The translations under genes and the position numbers were made by a program. From assembly GCA_902463725.1 (NCBI GenBank), contig CABQGK010000004.1, positions 124,001 through 188,000 of the forward strand: 64,000 bases of DNA. The letters run 5' to 3'. This DNA comes from an uncultured Sutterella sp. (lineage in GTDB: Bacteria; Pseudomonadota; Gammaproteobacteria; Burkholderiales; Burkholderiaceae_F). A model generated the notes under the pieces. It was not told the origin of the DNA. It saw only the letters and a program-made list of their open reading frames with translations, and searched no databases. Shown here one piece after another: positions 34,377 through 43,413 of the stretch (positions are counted from its first letter, which is position 1; each line of letters opens with the position of its first letter).

Positions 34377-35918
34377 ATGAGTAAGGCTGATCTTTCCCGT
34401 CGCCACTTCTTGGGGGCTGCTGCCACGGCAGCGGCAGCAGCTGTTGTGCCTGCTGCGCAGGCTGCGTCTGTCAAGCATGAGCTACCCGCCAAATGGGACA
34501 TGGAAGCGGATGTGGTCGTTTTGGGCTGCGGCGGTGCTGGCCTCATGGCGGCCTGTCAGGTGCATGATGCTGGTAAGAAGGTGGAAGTGTTTGATAAGGG
34601 CATGAGCCCATTTCATACCGCCACGAACCTCTGCGGTGGTCTTTTCACCGCTTGGGGTTCGAAGATGCAGAAAGCGGACCCTGAAGGTCAGAAGGACACT
34701 TGGGAGCAGTTTGCCGAAGACATCATCGCGTACGGCGAACATATGAGCTTGAAGGAGCCGGTGTACGGCTTTGTGAAGCACTCGGGTGAGGCGTTTGACT
34801 GGCTCGCGGACCGCGGCCTTGCCAAGCACCACCTTGAACCCTATGCGGGACACTCGCGTTTGCGCGCGCACCGTCAGGACTCCTTCAAGGGTCGTGACTA
34901 CATCGAAGTGCTCGTAAAGGAAATCGCCGCGCGTGGTATCAAGATTCACCACGGCATGGGCGTGAAGAAGTTCTACTTTGATGCGGAAAAGAACCGTGTT
35001 GTGGGTGTGGCCTGCGGTGTGGACGGTAAGCTCGTTACCTGCCGCGCGAAGCTCGGCGTCATTATGGCGACGGGCGGTGTGACGGGTACGCCCGAGTCGC
35101 TTGACTTCTGGGTGCCGAGCGTTGCTGGGCGTGGTGTCGCGATTGGCGGCCCCTCCAACGACGGTGAAGCGCTCCGTATCGCGGTACGCGATATCGGTGT
35201 GCCGCTCTCGCACATGCAGTACATCGCCTCGTACCCGTGCGGTGTGGTCACGAACGGCCGTAATGGCCCGTACTGCCGCTGGTGGTTTATGACGGGGCAG
35301 GGTGCCATTCTTGTGAGTAAGGATGGGAAGCGCTTTGTGACGGAAAAGGAAGGCATTAACCACGTCACACCGAAGCTCGCGGGTCTGCCTGACGGCTGCC
35401 ACTACGTGCTCGCCGATCAGGCTACGTGGGAGCGTACGCTCAAAAAGATCAAGCTCGGTGCTCTCTTTGGACTGCCGAGCTGGAACGAAGAGCGTGTGCA
35501 GGCCGAGTTCGAAAAGGGCGTCAACCTCTGGAAGTGTGACACCATTGAAGAGCTCTGCAAGCGTAGCGGCCTCAACTATGAAAACCTCAAAGCTCAGCTT
35601 GAGACGTGGAACAAGGCCGTTGAAACGAAGAACGACCTGCAGTTTGGCCGTAAGGATCAGGAATTCAAGCTCAAAAAGGGCCCCTGGTACATGGTTCGTA
35701 TGTTCCCGTGGAACAACCTCTCCTGCGGGGGCGTGCGTGTGACCGAGCACTTTGAAGTGCTCGGCTGGGATCTCAAGCCCGTCGGTGGCCTCTACGCGGC
35801 GGGTGAGACCGTCGCTGGGGTGCACGGCGCGTACTACTGCGGCGGCAACGCCTGCGGCTTTGCGCATACCTCGGGCTACATGGCTGGCCGCTACATTACG
35901 GGCTACAAAGAAGCCTAA
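34377..35918 (+). CDS. Tat-exported flavin reductase, non-canonical active site
   Basis: 513 residues. The Tat signal is SRRHFLGAAATAAAAAVV; the FAD motif DVVVLGCGGAGLMAACQV; the C-terminal FAD motif GGLYAAGETVAGVHGAYYCGGNACG. The two arginine positions of fumarate reductase are replaced: FVTEKEGINHV has no Arg after the Glu, and HGAYYCGGN has Tyr-Cys where fumarate reductases have an Arg. Substrate must therefore differ from fumarate. It is coupled to a tetraheme cytochrome gene (2-nt gap) and has AAAGGAGA before ATG at 34377. Probably a terminal reductase for an unsaturated diet- or host-derived molecule. Confidence 0.9.
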   Translation: MSKADLSRRHFLGAAATAAAAAVVPAAQAASVKHELPAKWDMEADVVVLGCGGAGLMAACQVHDAGKKVEVFDKGMSPFHTATNLCGGLFTAWGSKMQKADPEGQKDTWEQFAEDIIAYGEHMSLKEPVYGFVKHSGEAFDWLADRGLAKHHLEPYAGHSRLRAHRQDSFKGRDYIEVLVKEIAARGIKIHHGMGVKKFYFDAEKNRVVGVACGVDGKLVTCRAKLGVIMATGGVTGTPESLDFWVPSVAGRGVAIGGPSNDGEALRIAVRDIGVPLSHMQYIASYPCGVVTNGRNGPYCRWWFMTGQGAILVSKDGKRFVTEKEGINHVTPKLAGLPDGCHYVLADQATWERTLKKIKLGALFGLPSWNEERVQAEFEKGVNLWKCDTIEELCKRSGLNYENLKAQLETWNKAVETKNDLQFGRKDQEFKLKKGPWYMVRMFPWNNLSCGGVRVTEHFEVLGWDLKPVGGLYAAGETVAGVHGAYYCGGNACGFAHTSGYMAGRYITGYKEA

Positions 35919-35981
35919 GGGCTGAGGCGAGGGGTGTAGCGCTCGCAGTGCGAAAGCGCCCCCCCTCTCTAATTTCTCTTT

Positions 35982-36036
35982 GCGCTCGCAAGGTTCCTCA
36001 CAGGGGTGTAGTCGGGAACTTTGCGGGCGCTTTTTT
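35982..36036 (+). terminator. Strong terminator after the flavin reductase
   Basis: GCGCTCGCAA with GTTCC pairs with GGGAAC and TTGCGGGCGC around a 16-nt loop, followed by TTTTTT. It ends the cytochrome/flavin reductase transcript. Confidence 0.85.
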
Positions 36037-36456
36037 GTGGGAAGCAGAAGCTTCGAAATCTCAGAGGGTGGTGGGCGCGCCGCGCTAGAGCGAGTGCAGA
36101 TATTACCCAAACGACCTAATCCACTGCACGGTTTGGGGTGCAGCGGGAGGTGGCAAGAAAAACGTATTTTGCTAACATGACGTTCGCGCACGCAGGCAGA
36201 AAAGATTTATTTAGGATGCAAAAATAATTTGCCTCAATATCCTTACTCTCACAAGGAAATCGCTTGATTTATAAGGGTTAATACTAATCTTTTGCGCATA
36301 TCAAAATGTCATAAAAAGCGTATCAGTTGTCAAATTTAAGGCTTGCGTAAGGGTCAGCTCAGGCTTAGGCTAGAGGTATGTGCTGGACAGGATCCCAAGT
36401 GTGTTCGGCACAGCATCTGCGACCAAAAGCAGAGAGTCAAGAAGGAGATAACTTTT
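36037..36456 (+). promoter_or_regulatory. AT-rich upstream region of the next flavin reductase
   Basis: 420 nt without a supported gene. The part 36180-36340 is strongly AT-rich compared with its neighbours, with possible -35/-10 words (TTGATT at 36264, TAATAC near 36279). I looked for an FNR box and found none. The first 140 nt hold nothing recognisable. The leader ends in AAGGAGA before ATG at 36457. Confidence 0.4.
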
Positions 36457-37947
36457 ATGAAACGTCGTGACATTTTGAAAGGCGGTTTGATTGGTGCAGG
36501 CGCATCGTTCGGCGTGAGCGAAGTGTTTGCCAAGGCCGCTGCCCCGAAGGCGGCTGCGGGTGACTTCCCCTCCGAGACCTTTGATGTGGTGGTGGTCGGC
36601 GCAGGCATGGCTGGTATGTGTGCTGCGCTAGAAGCCGCTGAAAAGGGCGCCAAGGTTGTGTTGCTTGAAAAGCGCGGCCGCCCCGACGGCACCACCGTGT
36701 ACTCTTCGGGCTGGATCGCTGCGGTGGGCAGCGACATGCAAAAGCACCATCCGGAAGACACGAAGGAAGCCTTCGTCAACGACATGATGAAGCTCTCTCA
36801 CTACAAGAGCGATATCAAGTGCATTCGCCGTTACGCCGAAGAGGCGGGCGATGGCGTCAACTGGCTCATCAAGCTCGGTGTGCCGTTTAAGCTTTGGGAA
36901 AATCTCCCTGCGCCGGAGCTCTCGCGCTGCGTGATTGCGCAGGGTAACGGCATTACGGGCGGCTCCATGCTTATTCGTGTGCTACTCAAAGCGCTCACCG
37001 AACGCAAAGTCCCCATTCGCTACAACACCAACGCCATTGAACTTATCGTCACCCCGAATAACGAAGTGGAAGGGGTGAGCTGCCACACGCCCGAAGGGCG
37101 CCGCAACTACCTTGCTAAGGGTGGCGTCATTCTGACCACGGGTGGTTATGGTGCCAACACAGCGATGACGGGAGCTTGGATTGGCCCCTGGGCGGATAAC
37201 CTTGTTTTGCGCGCCTCGCCCTGGAATACGGGTGAAAACATCACGATGGGCATGCAGGTTCGCGCCAAACTCGTGCACCTTGACCAGTTCTATGCGGGTC
37301 CGATTACCCCCGATGGGCACGCTAACCCCTCGCCCCTGATGCACGCGGGCTACGGGATTCAGGTAAACACCGCGGGTAAGCGCTTCTTGCCGGAAGACTG
37401 GCTACAGGTTCCCAAGGCCAAGGGCATTGCCAATATGACGCCGGACAATCGCTCCTTCATGCTCATTGGTAGCGACGCGGACAACAACGACCAAATCCTC
37501 ACCAAGACGCTCAAGCGTTTTGCCAACTTGGGCTACAAGGTCCCGAGTGGTAACACGATTGCTGAAGTGGCCGAAGCGGCGGGTGTGCCGCCCAAGGCAC
37601 TTGAAGAAACGGTGGCTGAATTCAACAAGGCTGTGAAGGCAGGCAAGGCCAAGGAGCTCAATCCTCCGTACGACTTCGCCACGCCGCACGCGCTGGAAAC
37701 TGGCCCCTTCTACATGATCCCTGCCGCCGGTGGTATGGCCACCACGATGGGCGGCCCGAAGATCAACGAGAACGCTCAGGTCGTGACCTGGGAAGATGAA
37801 CCGGTCCCCGGCCTCTACGCGGCAGGCGCTGCCGCGGGTGGCGTCTGGTGTCATGACGACATCGGCGGCAACCAGTTGGGTGGCGGTATGGTCTTCGGTC
37901 GCGTAGCGGCTCGTCACGCCTTGGCTCGCGCTAAGGCTCGTGGTTAA
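36457..37947 (+). CDS. Tat-exported flavin reductase paired with a downstream cytochrome
   Basis: 496 residues. The signal is MKRRDILKGGLIGAGASFG; the FAD motif DVVVVGAGMAGMCAALEAAEKGA; the C-terminal FAD motif PVPGLYAAGAAAGGVWCHDDIGGNQ. The fumarate-reductase arginines are absent: FLPEDWLQVPKAKG and WCHDDIGGN replace them. A Cys-His-Asp-Asp cluster near the flavin is distinctive. ATG at 36457 follows AAGGAGA. The tetraheme cytochrome gene starts 13 nt after the stop. A periplasmic reductase of an unknown organic acceptor is the best reading. Confidence 0.9.
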   Translation: MKRRDILKGGLIGAGASFGVSEVFAKAAAPKAAAGDFPSETFDVVVVGAGMAGMCAALEAAEKGAKVVLLEKRGRPDGTTVYSSGWIAAVGSDMQKHHPEDTKEAFVNDMMKLSHYKSDIKCIRRYAEEAGDGVNWLIKLGVPFKLWENLPAPELSRCVIAQGNGITGGSMLIRVLLKALTERKVPIRYNTNAIELIVTPNNEVEGVSCHTPEGRRNYLAKGGVILTTGGYGANTAMTGAWIGPWADNLVLRASPWNTGENITMGMQVRAKLVHLDQFYAGPITPDGHANPSPLMHAGYGIQVNTAGKRFLPEDWLQVPKAKGIANMTPDNRSFMLIGSDADNNDQILTKTLKRFANLGYKVPSGNTIAEVAEAAGVPPKALEETVAEFNKAVKAGKAKELNPPYDFATPHALETGPFYMIPAAGGMATTMGGPKINENAQVVTWEDEPVPGLYAAGAAAGGVWCHDDIGGNQLGGGMVFGRVAARHALARAKARG

Positions 37948-37960
37948 GAGGAGAGGGATT

Positions 37961-38320
37961 ATGACGAAAATGATGCTTAAATCGGCATTGGTGGGTCTGC
38001 TCATTGCAGGATCGATGGTAGCGGCGGCGGCCGATGGTGGCCATTTCTTGGCAGACCGTCACGTCTCGCGCGGCACGACTTGTGCGCAGTGTCACGGGGA
38101 TAAGGCCCCAGCGCCTGGCGTGAAGGTTGACGCGGCGGTTTGCACAACCTGCCACGGCAGTCTTGACAAGGTGGCTGAACGCACGAAGAAAAAGGGCGTG
38201 ACGCCGGATCCGCACTACAACCACCTCGTGGGTCTCAAGTGCCTTGAGTGCCATCAGGGTCATAAGCAGAGTCAGAACGTCTGCTCGAGCTGCCATCACA
38301 TCCAGTTCAAAGTACCCTAA
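37961..38320 (+). CDS. Small periplasmic tetraheme cytochrome c
   Basis: 119 residues with a signal peptide (MTKMMLKSALVGLLIAGSMVAAAA) and four haem motifs: CAQCH, CTTCH, CLECH and CSSCH. It is the electron donor candidate for the flavin reductase at 36457, 13 nt upstream, and is similar in size and spacing to the cytochromes at 34042 and 49649. ATG at 37961 follows GAGAGGG. Confidence 0.92.
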   Translation: MTKMMLKSALVGLLIAGSMVAAAADGGHFLADRHVSRGTTCAQCHGDKAPAPGVKVDAAVCTTCHGSLDKVAERTKKKGVTPDPHYNHLVGLKCLECHQGHKQSQNVCSSCHHIQFKVP

Positions 38321-38330
38321 AGTGCGTTGC

Positions 38331-38353
38331 GCCTAGCCCCAAGCGGGCTAGGG
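38331..38353 (+). terminator. Hairpin after the cytochrome gene
   Basis: CTAGCCC and GGGCTAG pair over 7 bp just after the cytochrome stop. There is no T run. The remaining sequence to 38588 holds a second GC hairpin (CCCCG/CGGGG near 38503-38523, then TTGTTTGT) and a -10-like TATAGT (38540-38545) for the AraC gene. Confidence 0.5.
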
Positions 38354-38588
38354 CTACCCCGTGTGAACAGGTGCGCGCTCCCATGGATGAGAGTTGCGGT
38401 AAGTCACTTATTGAATTGCCCGCCGGTTGCGGCGGACTGTGACCGCTTCAAATTGTCCGCGGGTAGCGCGCACTGGCCCATTTGCCTTTGAGAGGAAAAT
38501 TAGGCCCCGACGATTGCCGCCGGGGTCTTGTTTGTCCTGTATAGTGAGTCTAGACCAAGTCACTTAGTACCTACAAATAGGAGTAACC

Positions 38589-39488
38589 ATGCCCGCGACC
38601 TATCCCACCCATTGGCCGGAAAACTTTGAGACCGAGCACCTCCCTTTTGATGCTTCCGCTGCGATCGTGCACCGTGGCGAGCGCAATGAGCTTCGTATGC
38701 ATAAGCACATTACGGGGCAGATTGCGCTCTGCTTACGGGGTCGCATTAGCATGCTGCTGGAAAAGGGTCATTTGGCGGTGCCCGCTCGCTGCGCGGTCTG
38801 GGTGCCTGCGGGCGTGATGCACTGTGGGCAACTCACTGAAGGCAGTGAAAGCGTCTTTTTGATGGTGAATATGTCGCCAGAGGTGAAAAAGAGCCTCCCC
38901 AAAGAGCCCGCTCGACTGATGATCAATCAGATGACCAATGAGATGATCCGTTACTTTGCGACGGTTCGTCCGAGCCAAATTGGGCGACGCCACTATCAGA
39001 GCCTTGCATACGTGATTATTCAGCAGCTGGTGCTTGCGCGCCCGCTCCCCATGAGCTTTGCGCCGATGCCCGAGCATCCAGCACTGCGTTACCTCTCGGA
39101 AAACTTTGCCGATCGCGGTCAGCACGCGAGCAACGCTGATTGGGCCGCTGCAGTTCATATGAGCGAAACAACGCTCCGGCGCCTCGTATTTAACGAAACG
39201 GGTCTGACGCTTAAGAATTGGCGCGTGCATCTTGCTCTCCTTGCGGTGTTGCCGCGCATTATGAGTAGCGAGAGCGTTGAGAGCGTGGCGCACAGCTTGG
39301 GTTACCTCAACACCTCCGCCTTTATCAAGGCGTTTCGCCGCGTCTTCGGTATGACCCCAGGGCAGATGCGACTCGCCGATACCATGCAGCGCGAGCACAG
39401 AGCACAGCAGGAGGTCACACTCGATGCTGAGTTTGATGAGGTCGGCGGCGCGGATGGCGACGAGTCGTTTGCGGATGAGGAAATCTAG
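38589..39488 (+). CDS. AraC-family regulator with cupin sensor domain
   Basis: 299 residues. An N-terminal cupin domain (HKHITGQIALCLRGRISMLLEKGH, PARCAVWVPAGVMHCGQ) precedes a C-terminal pair of helix-turn-helices (NADWAAAVHMSETTLRRLVFNETG and VESVAHSLGYLNTSAFIKAFRRVFGMTPGQMR), the AraC hallmark. The last 30 residues are acidic. It lies between a flavin reductase/cytochrome pair and a molybdoenzyme gene and may control either one. Effector unknown. Confidence 0.92.
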   Translation: MPATYPTHWPENFETEHLPFDASAAIVHRGERNELRMHKHITGQIALCLRGRISMLLEKGHLAVPARCAVWVPAGVMHCGQLTEGSESVFLMVNMSPEVKKSLPKEPARLMINQMTNEMIRYFATVRPSQIGRRHYQSLAYVIIQQLVLARPLPMSFAPMPEHPALRYLSENFADRGQHASNADWAAAVHMSETTLRRLVFNETGLTLKNWRVHLALLAVLPRIMSSESVESVAHSLGYLNTSAFIKAFRRVFGMTPGQMRLADTMQREHRAQQEVTLDAEFDEVGGADGDESFADEEI

Positions 39489-39669
39489 AAAAAATTCTAT
39501 ATGTCAGTGTGAATTCATCATGATTCGGGGGCGGCCCGCTTTCTGAAGGCGTTGCTTGCGCAACCCAAAGTGCGCCATGGCGGCTGTAATTGCTTAGGGG
39601 TAATCCCTAAGTTTTATGCCGCTCGTTACGAAAAGTTGGGAATAGCGCGTTACATCTTGCGAATGCTTT

Positions 39670-39683
39670 TTGATGCTTATCAA
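39670..39683 (+). promoter_or_regulatory. FNR box before the molybdoenzyme gene
   Basis: TTGAT-GCTT-ATCAA is a perfect match to the FNR consensus TTGATNNNNATCAA, in a T/A-rich flank. A -10-like AATACT at 39705-39710 would place the box near -41.5, the usual position for FNR activation. The 39489-39860 interval otherwise holds no gene, so anaerobic induction of the gene at 39861 is likely. Confidence 0.85.
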
Positions 39684-39860
39684 AAATCTGACCGAGAGGG
39701 TGCAAATACTTAATTTTTTTATCCGTTTTCCTCGAAGTAGACTCTTTGGCATGTCGGAAATCTCCCTCTTTGTGGGTAGATTCCGCTCCTACAAAAGTGG
39801 ACAGTTTCCCTAACTGTCCTTCTGATCTGGGCAAATCCCGATGCCCTAAAGGAATGACTT

Positions 39861-42419
39861 ATGCCAAAGCTTTCCCGTCGTAATTTCCTCACTTCGTCTG
39901 CTGCCGTGGGTCTTGCTGCAGCCATGCCTGCTGCGGAAGCGGCGATTACCGCAAGTGAAAAGAGTGCACGCCACAGTGCTGAATATGCTGCAAGCGGCGA
40001 TGCCGCTGCGCGTTTCCAAGCGCTTGATGAACTAGGCGCGCCCGATCTGAAGCTCTCCAACACGTTTAGTCTCGGTAACTCCACCATTGATGAAGGCGTG
40101 GTGATGACCGCGAACCGCTGGGGTGTTGCGCGTGCACACGTGCAGGGTGGCAAGCTCTCGCACCTGACGCCGTTTGAATTTGACTATGCGCCGAGCATCA
40201 ACCTTAACGGCTTGGCGGAGCTCCCTTACAACACAGCGCGTATCCGCTACCCGATGGTGCGTGAAGGCTACTTGAAGAACGGTTCCGCCTCTCGTAGCCA
40301 GCGTGGTCGTGACAAGTGGGTGCGTGTCTCGTGGGAGAAGGCGCTTGACTTGGTTGCTAAGGACCTTGCTGCAACCTACGACAAGTATGGCCCTGCGGCC
40401 GTTTGGGGTCGCTCCTACGGGTGGATGTCCACGGGTAAGGTGCAGGGCTCGATTCCGCTTCTGCAGCGCTTCCTCAACCTCTGCGGTGGATTCATCCAAA
40501 CGAAGAACAGCTATTCGAGCGCGGCCATTTCGACCATTCTCCCCTATGTGGTCGGCTCGGGCGATCCGCGTTGCACGTCTTGGGACAACATTCTCAAAAA
40601 TAGCCAGCGCGTGGTGTTCTGGGGCTGTGACCCGATCGTCACCAACGACATCGACTGGTACACGACGATTCACAACAGCGCGGGCTACCTCCGTGCACTC
40701 AAGGCGAAGAAAGATATCAAGACGATTGCGATCAATCCGCTTAAGCCCGATACCGCTGCGTACCTTGATAGCGAATGGATTGCACCGCGCCCTGGTACCG
40801 ACACGGCCATGATGCTTGGCATGATCTGCCACTTGGTGGACTCGGGCAAGGCAGATATGGCGTTCTTGGAAAAGTACACCGCAGGCCACAAGGAATTTTT
40901 GGCTTACGTTGCGGGTAAGAGCGATGGGGTGAAGAAGACGCCTGAGTGGGCTGCTGAGATCTGCGGCTTGCCCGCGGCGAAGATTCGCGAACTCGCCGAC
41001 GAATTGGCCTCGCATCGCACGATGATCATGATGGGCTGGGGTATCCAGCGTATTGACCACGGTGAACAGTATCACTGGATGGGTTATGCGCTCGCTGCTG
41101 TGCTCGGTCAGATCGGTCTGCCTGGTGGGGGGCTCGGGACCAACTACCAGTACAGCAATGGCGGTAGCCCCGCGGCCTTTGGCCCGTTCTTGGGCTCGAT
41201 CTCGAGCTCTGTGAAGCCCGTGCGTGAAGTCAAGGTGCCGTATCCGGCGGGCTTGGCTGTGCCGGTTGCGAGCTTTGTGCAGTGCTTCTTGCACGGCGGC
41301 AAAGAAATTGACTTTAACGGTAAGCACATCAAGTTGCCGCAGGTGCACTTCGTCTTCTGGGCGGGTGGCAACCCGTTTGCTCACCATCCTCAGACCAACC
41401 AAGTGGCTGAAGCTTTCCGTGCGGTTGATACCGTGGTGGTTTCCGACATTAACTGGACGGCAACGGCTCGCCACGCCGACATCGTGCTACCGGCTTGCAC
41501 GACCTTTGAAACCAACGACATCACCAACATTGGTACCTACACCAACGATGGTTTCGTAGCGATGCAGCAAGCAATTGAGCCGCAGTGGGAGTCGCGCACG
41601 AACTATTGGATCTTCACCGAGCTCAGCAAGCGCATGGGCGTGGAGAAGGAATTCACCGAAGGCCGTACCGCCGATGAGTGGATTGAAAAGCTCTACACGG
41701 ATGCGAAGAAGTTTGGCGAACGCGTCGGTATCAAGATGCCCGAGTTTGCCGACTTCTGGAAGAAGGGCTACCACATGTTCGATGTCAAGCCCGAAGACCG
41801 TGACTATGTGATGTTTGGGAAGTTCCGCGAAGATCCGAAGGCCAACGCGCTTGGCACGGAAAGTGGCCTCATTCAGCTCTATAGCACGAAGATCGCCTCC
41901 TACAAGTATGACGACTGCCAAGGGCATCCGATGTACTTCAAGCCCGCGGAAGGGGTTCTCTCGGCAACGAAGGAATTCCCGCTTGCGCTCATGAGCTGTA
42001 AGAGCCGCTATCGTATGCACAGCCAGCTCGACAGCACGGTCTCCAACCGCTTTGCCGATATTCAGGGTCGTGAACCCTGCTGGATCAATGTCGACGACGC
42101 GAAGGCGCTCGGCATTGCCAATGGCGACATCGTCCTTGTGGAAAGCCGTCGCGGCGCGATCCTTGCGGGTGCTTACGTCACTGACCGTGTCATGAAGGGC
42201 GTTGTGGTGGTGCACCACGGTGCTTGGTACTCGCCCATGAAGGTCAATGGTCGCGAGATCGATATCCACGGTAACTCGAACACGCTCACGCTCGATAAGC
42301 CCACCTCGAAGCTTGCCAACGGCAACATCGCGAGCACGGCCAATGTCCGCGTGACGAAGTGGACGGGCGAGGTGCCGCCGGTCTACACGTGGTTTGAGCC
42401 GACCTTTAAGGCGGCGTAA
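39861..42419 (+). CDS. Tat-exported DMSO-reductase-family molybdoenzyme, TorA/BisC type
   Basis: 852 residues. The Tat signal is LSRRNFLTSSAAVGLAAAMPAAEA. There is no N-terminal CxxCxxxC cluster motif, as in the single-cofactor TorA/DorA/BisC group. Ser190 in YGWMSTGKVQ lies where the Mo-ligating serine of TorA is found. Further bis-MGD motifs are VFWGCDPIVTNDIDWY, FVFWAGGNPFAHHPQTN and the C-terminal CWINVDDAKALGIANGDIV. It should reduce an S- or N-oxide in the periplasm with electrons from quinol. No torD chaperone or torC cytochrome is next to it. A perfect FNR box precedes it and a terminator follows. Confidence 0.92.
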   Translation: MPKLSRRNFLTSSAAVGLAAAMPAAEAAITASEKSARHSAEYAASGDAAARFQALDELGAPDLKLSNTFSLGNSTIDEGVVMTANRWGVARAHVQGGKLSHLTPFEFDYAPSINLNGLAELPYNTARIRYPMVREGYLKNGSASRSQRGRDKWVRVSWEKALDLVAKDLAATYDKYGPAAVWGRSYGWMSTGKVQGSIPLLQRFLNLCGGFIQTKNSYSSAAISTILPYVVGSGDPRCTSWDNILKNSQRVVFWGCDPIVTNDIDWYTTIHNSAGYLRALKAKKDIKTIAINPLKPDTAAYLDSEWIAPRPGTDTAMMLGMICHLVDSGKADMAFLEKYTAGHKEFLAYVAGKSDGVKKTPEWAAEICGLPAAKIRELADELASHRTMIMMGWGIQRIDHGEQYHWMGYALAAVLGQIGLPGGGLGTNYQYSNGGSPAAFGPFLGSISSSVKPVREVKVPYPAGLAVPVASFVQCFLHGGKEIDFNGKHIKLPQVHFVFWAGGNPFAHHPQTNQVAEAFRAVDTVVVSDINWTATARHADIVLPACTTFETNDITNIGTYTNDGFVAMQQAIEPQWESRTNYWIFTELSKRMGVEKEFTEGRTADEWIEKLYTDAKKFGERVGIKMPEFADFWKKGYHMFDVKPEDRDYVMFGKFREDPKANALGTESGLIQLYSTKIASYKYDDCQGHPMYFKPAEGVLSATKEFPLALMSCKSRYRMHSQLDSTVSNRFADIQGREPCWINVDDAKALGIANGDIVLVESRRGAILAGAYVTDRVMKGVVVVHHGAWYSPMKVNGREIDIHGNSNTLTLDKPTSKLANGNIASTANVRVTKWTGEVPPVYTWFEPTFKAA

Positions 42420-42471
42420 TGTATGCCGTGAGCGGTAGGCGCACATGCTTGCGCTAGAGCCGCTCGCAAGA

Positions 42472-42519
42472 GTAGGGTGGTGCTGCTCCTTTCTGAGAGA
42501 GGAGGGCACCACTCTTTTT
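42472..42519 (+). terminator. Terminator of the molybdoenzyme gene
   Basis: GTGGTGC/GCACCAC with an inner CTCCT/AGGAG stem, followed by TCTTTTTA. A strong factor-independent terminator about 55 nt after the stop. Confidence 0.85.
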
Positions 42520-42706
42520 ATCTGAGCGCCTCTCGCCTCCGCCCTGCCTAATCTTTGGGAGGGCGCTTCACAGGGGAGGCGCTTGCGCGTTATGATGAGA
42601 CGGTCTCTGTCTCAAAATTAGACCCGCAACTTGCGCGCTTGCTACGCCCTGACGTCGCTGCGTTCTGAGCCTTGCGGGTTCCACTGGGTTGATATGGGTG
42701 CGAAGT
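42520..42706 (+). promoter_or_regulatory. Upstream region of the DsbA-like gene with a long inverted repeat
   Basis: ACCCGCAA (about 42631) and TTGCGGGT (about 42673) form an 8-bp inverted repeat about 50 nt across, shortly before the DsbA-like start. GAGAC/GTCTC lies just before it. This could be a leader structure or an operator pair; no gene is visible. Confidence 0.35.
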
Positions 42707-43342
42707 ATGTCCGAGAAGAAAGAACTGCTCTACGTTTTTGATGCTTATTGCGGGTGGTGCTACGGCTTTGATGAGCTCTTTGCGCCGATGCTTGCGCGGC
42801 TCCCGGAGCTGCCACTACGAATCCTCTCTGGCGGACTTTTTACCGGACGACGCGCTCAGCCGATTAAGAGCTACGGATACTTTCGTGAGGCGAACGTGCG
42901 GATCAACCGCGTCTACGGTGTGACCTTCGGTGAGGCCTACAACCGCTTGTTGGAAAGCTCTGACGAAGTGCTCGACAGCACGTACCCCGCGCTCGCGTTT
43001 AGCTACTTTCGGCAAGTACTCCCGATGAGCAAGTGGGGCGAGGCGATTCTTGGGATGCAGCGCGCGTTCTATCAAGATGGCTTGGTGCTAGGCAAGGCAG
43101 AAAATTACCGCGCACTCGCAGAGCCGCTCGGGCTAGCGGCGGATGCGCTCGTTGAGGCGCTCTCACAGCGCTTTACAGAGCCAGAGCTCGCTCAAGCGGA
43201 GTTTGCCGAGGTGCGCGACATTGGTGTGGAGACGTTCCCAACGTTCGTAGGGCTTCGTGACGATGGTGTGGTGAACCTAATTTCTGGCGCCAGAACGCCT
43301 GACGATCTCATTGCCCATGTTGAAGCGTTTTTGAAAGACTAA
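42707..43342 (+). CDS. DsbA-family thioredoxin-fold protein, cytoplasmic
   Basis: 211 residues. The redox motif CGWC (residues 15-18) comes after LLYVFDAY, and a cis-proline region VETFPTFVG is near residue 180, both typical of the DsbA/FrnE-like clade. There is no signal peptide, so it probably works in the cytoplasm as a thiol-disulfide oxidoreductase or isomerase. ATG at 42707 (MSEKKELLY) is preferred to a TTG at 42689. Its partner is unknown; the molybdoenzyme upstream has its own terminator. Confidence 0.83.
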   Translation: MSEKKELLYVFDAYCGWCYGFDELFAPMLARLPELPLRILSGGLFTGRRAQPIKSYGYFREANVRINRVYGVTFGEAYNRLLESSDEVLDSTYPALAFSYFRQVLPMSKWGEAILGMQRAFYQDGLVLGKAENYRALAEPLGLAADALVEALSQRFTEPELAQAEFAEVRDIGVETFPTFVGLRDDGVVNLISGARTPDDLIAHVEAFLKD

Positions 43343-43413
43343 TCCATTCTGCGTGTGGCAAGTGAAGGTGTTTCGCTCGCCACAGCACCACCACCCGAGG
43401 AGAGCCGAGCACC

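Noticed and set aside
34482..36191. 569-codon open frame on the minus strand
   Set aside because: It is antisense to the flavin reductase at 34377, which has FAD motifs, a ribosome site and a cytochrome partner. The antisense frame is Arg/His-rich with no recognisable domain.
36240..36340. Possible FNR box before the flavin reductase at 36457
   Set aside because: TTGAT occurs, but the second half-site does not match ATCAA at the right spacing.
40032..41474. 480-codon minus-strand frame
   Set aside because: Antisense to the molybdoenzyme; no start signal or protein motif. GC-rich coding DNA commonly leaves such frames.
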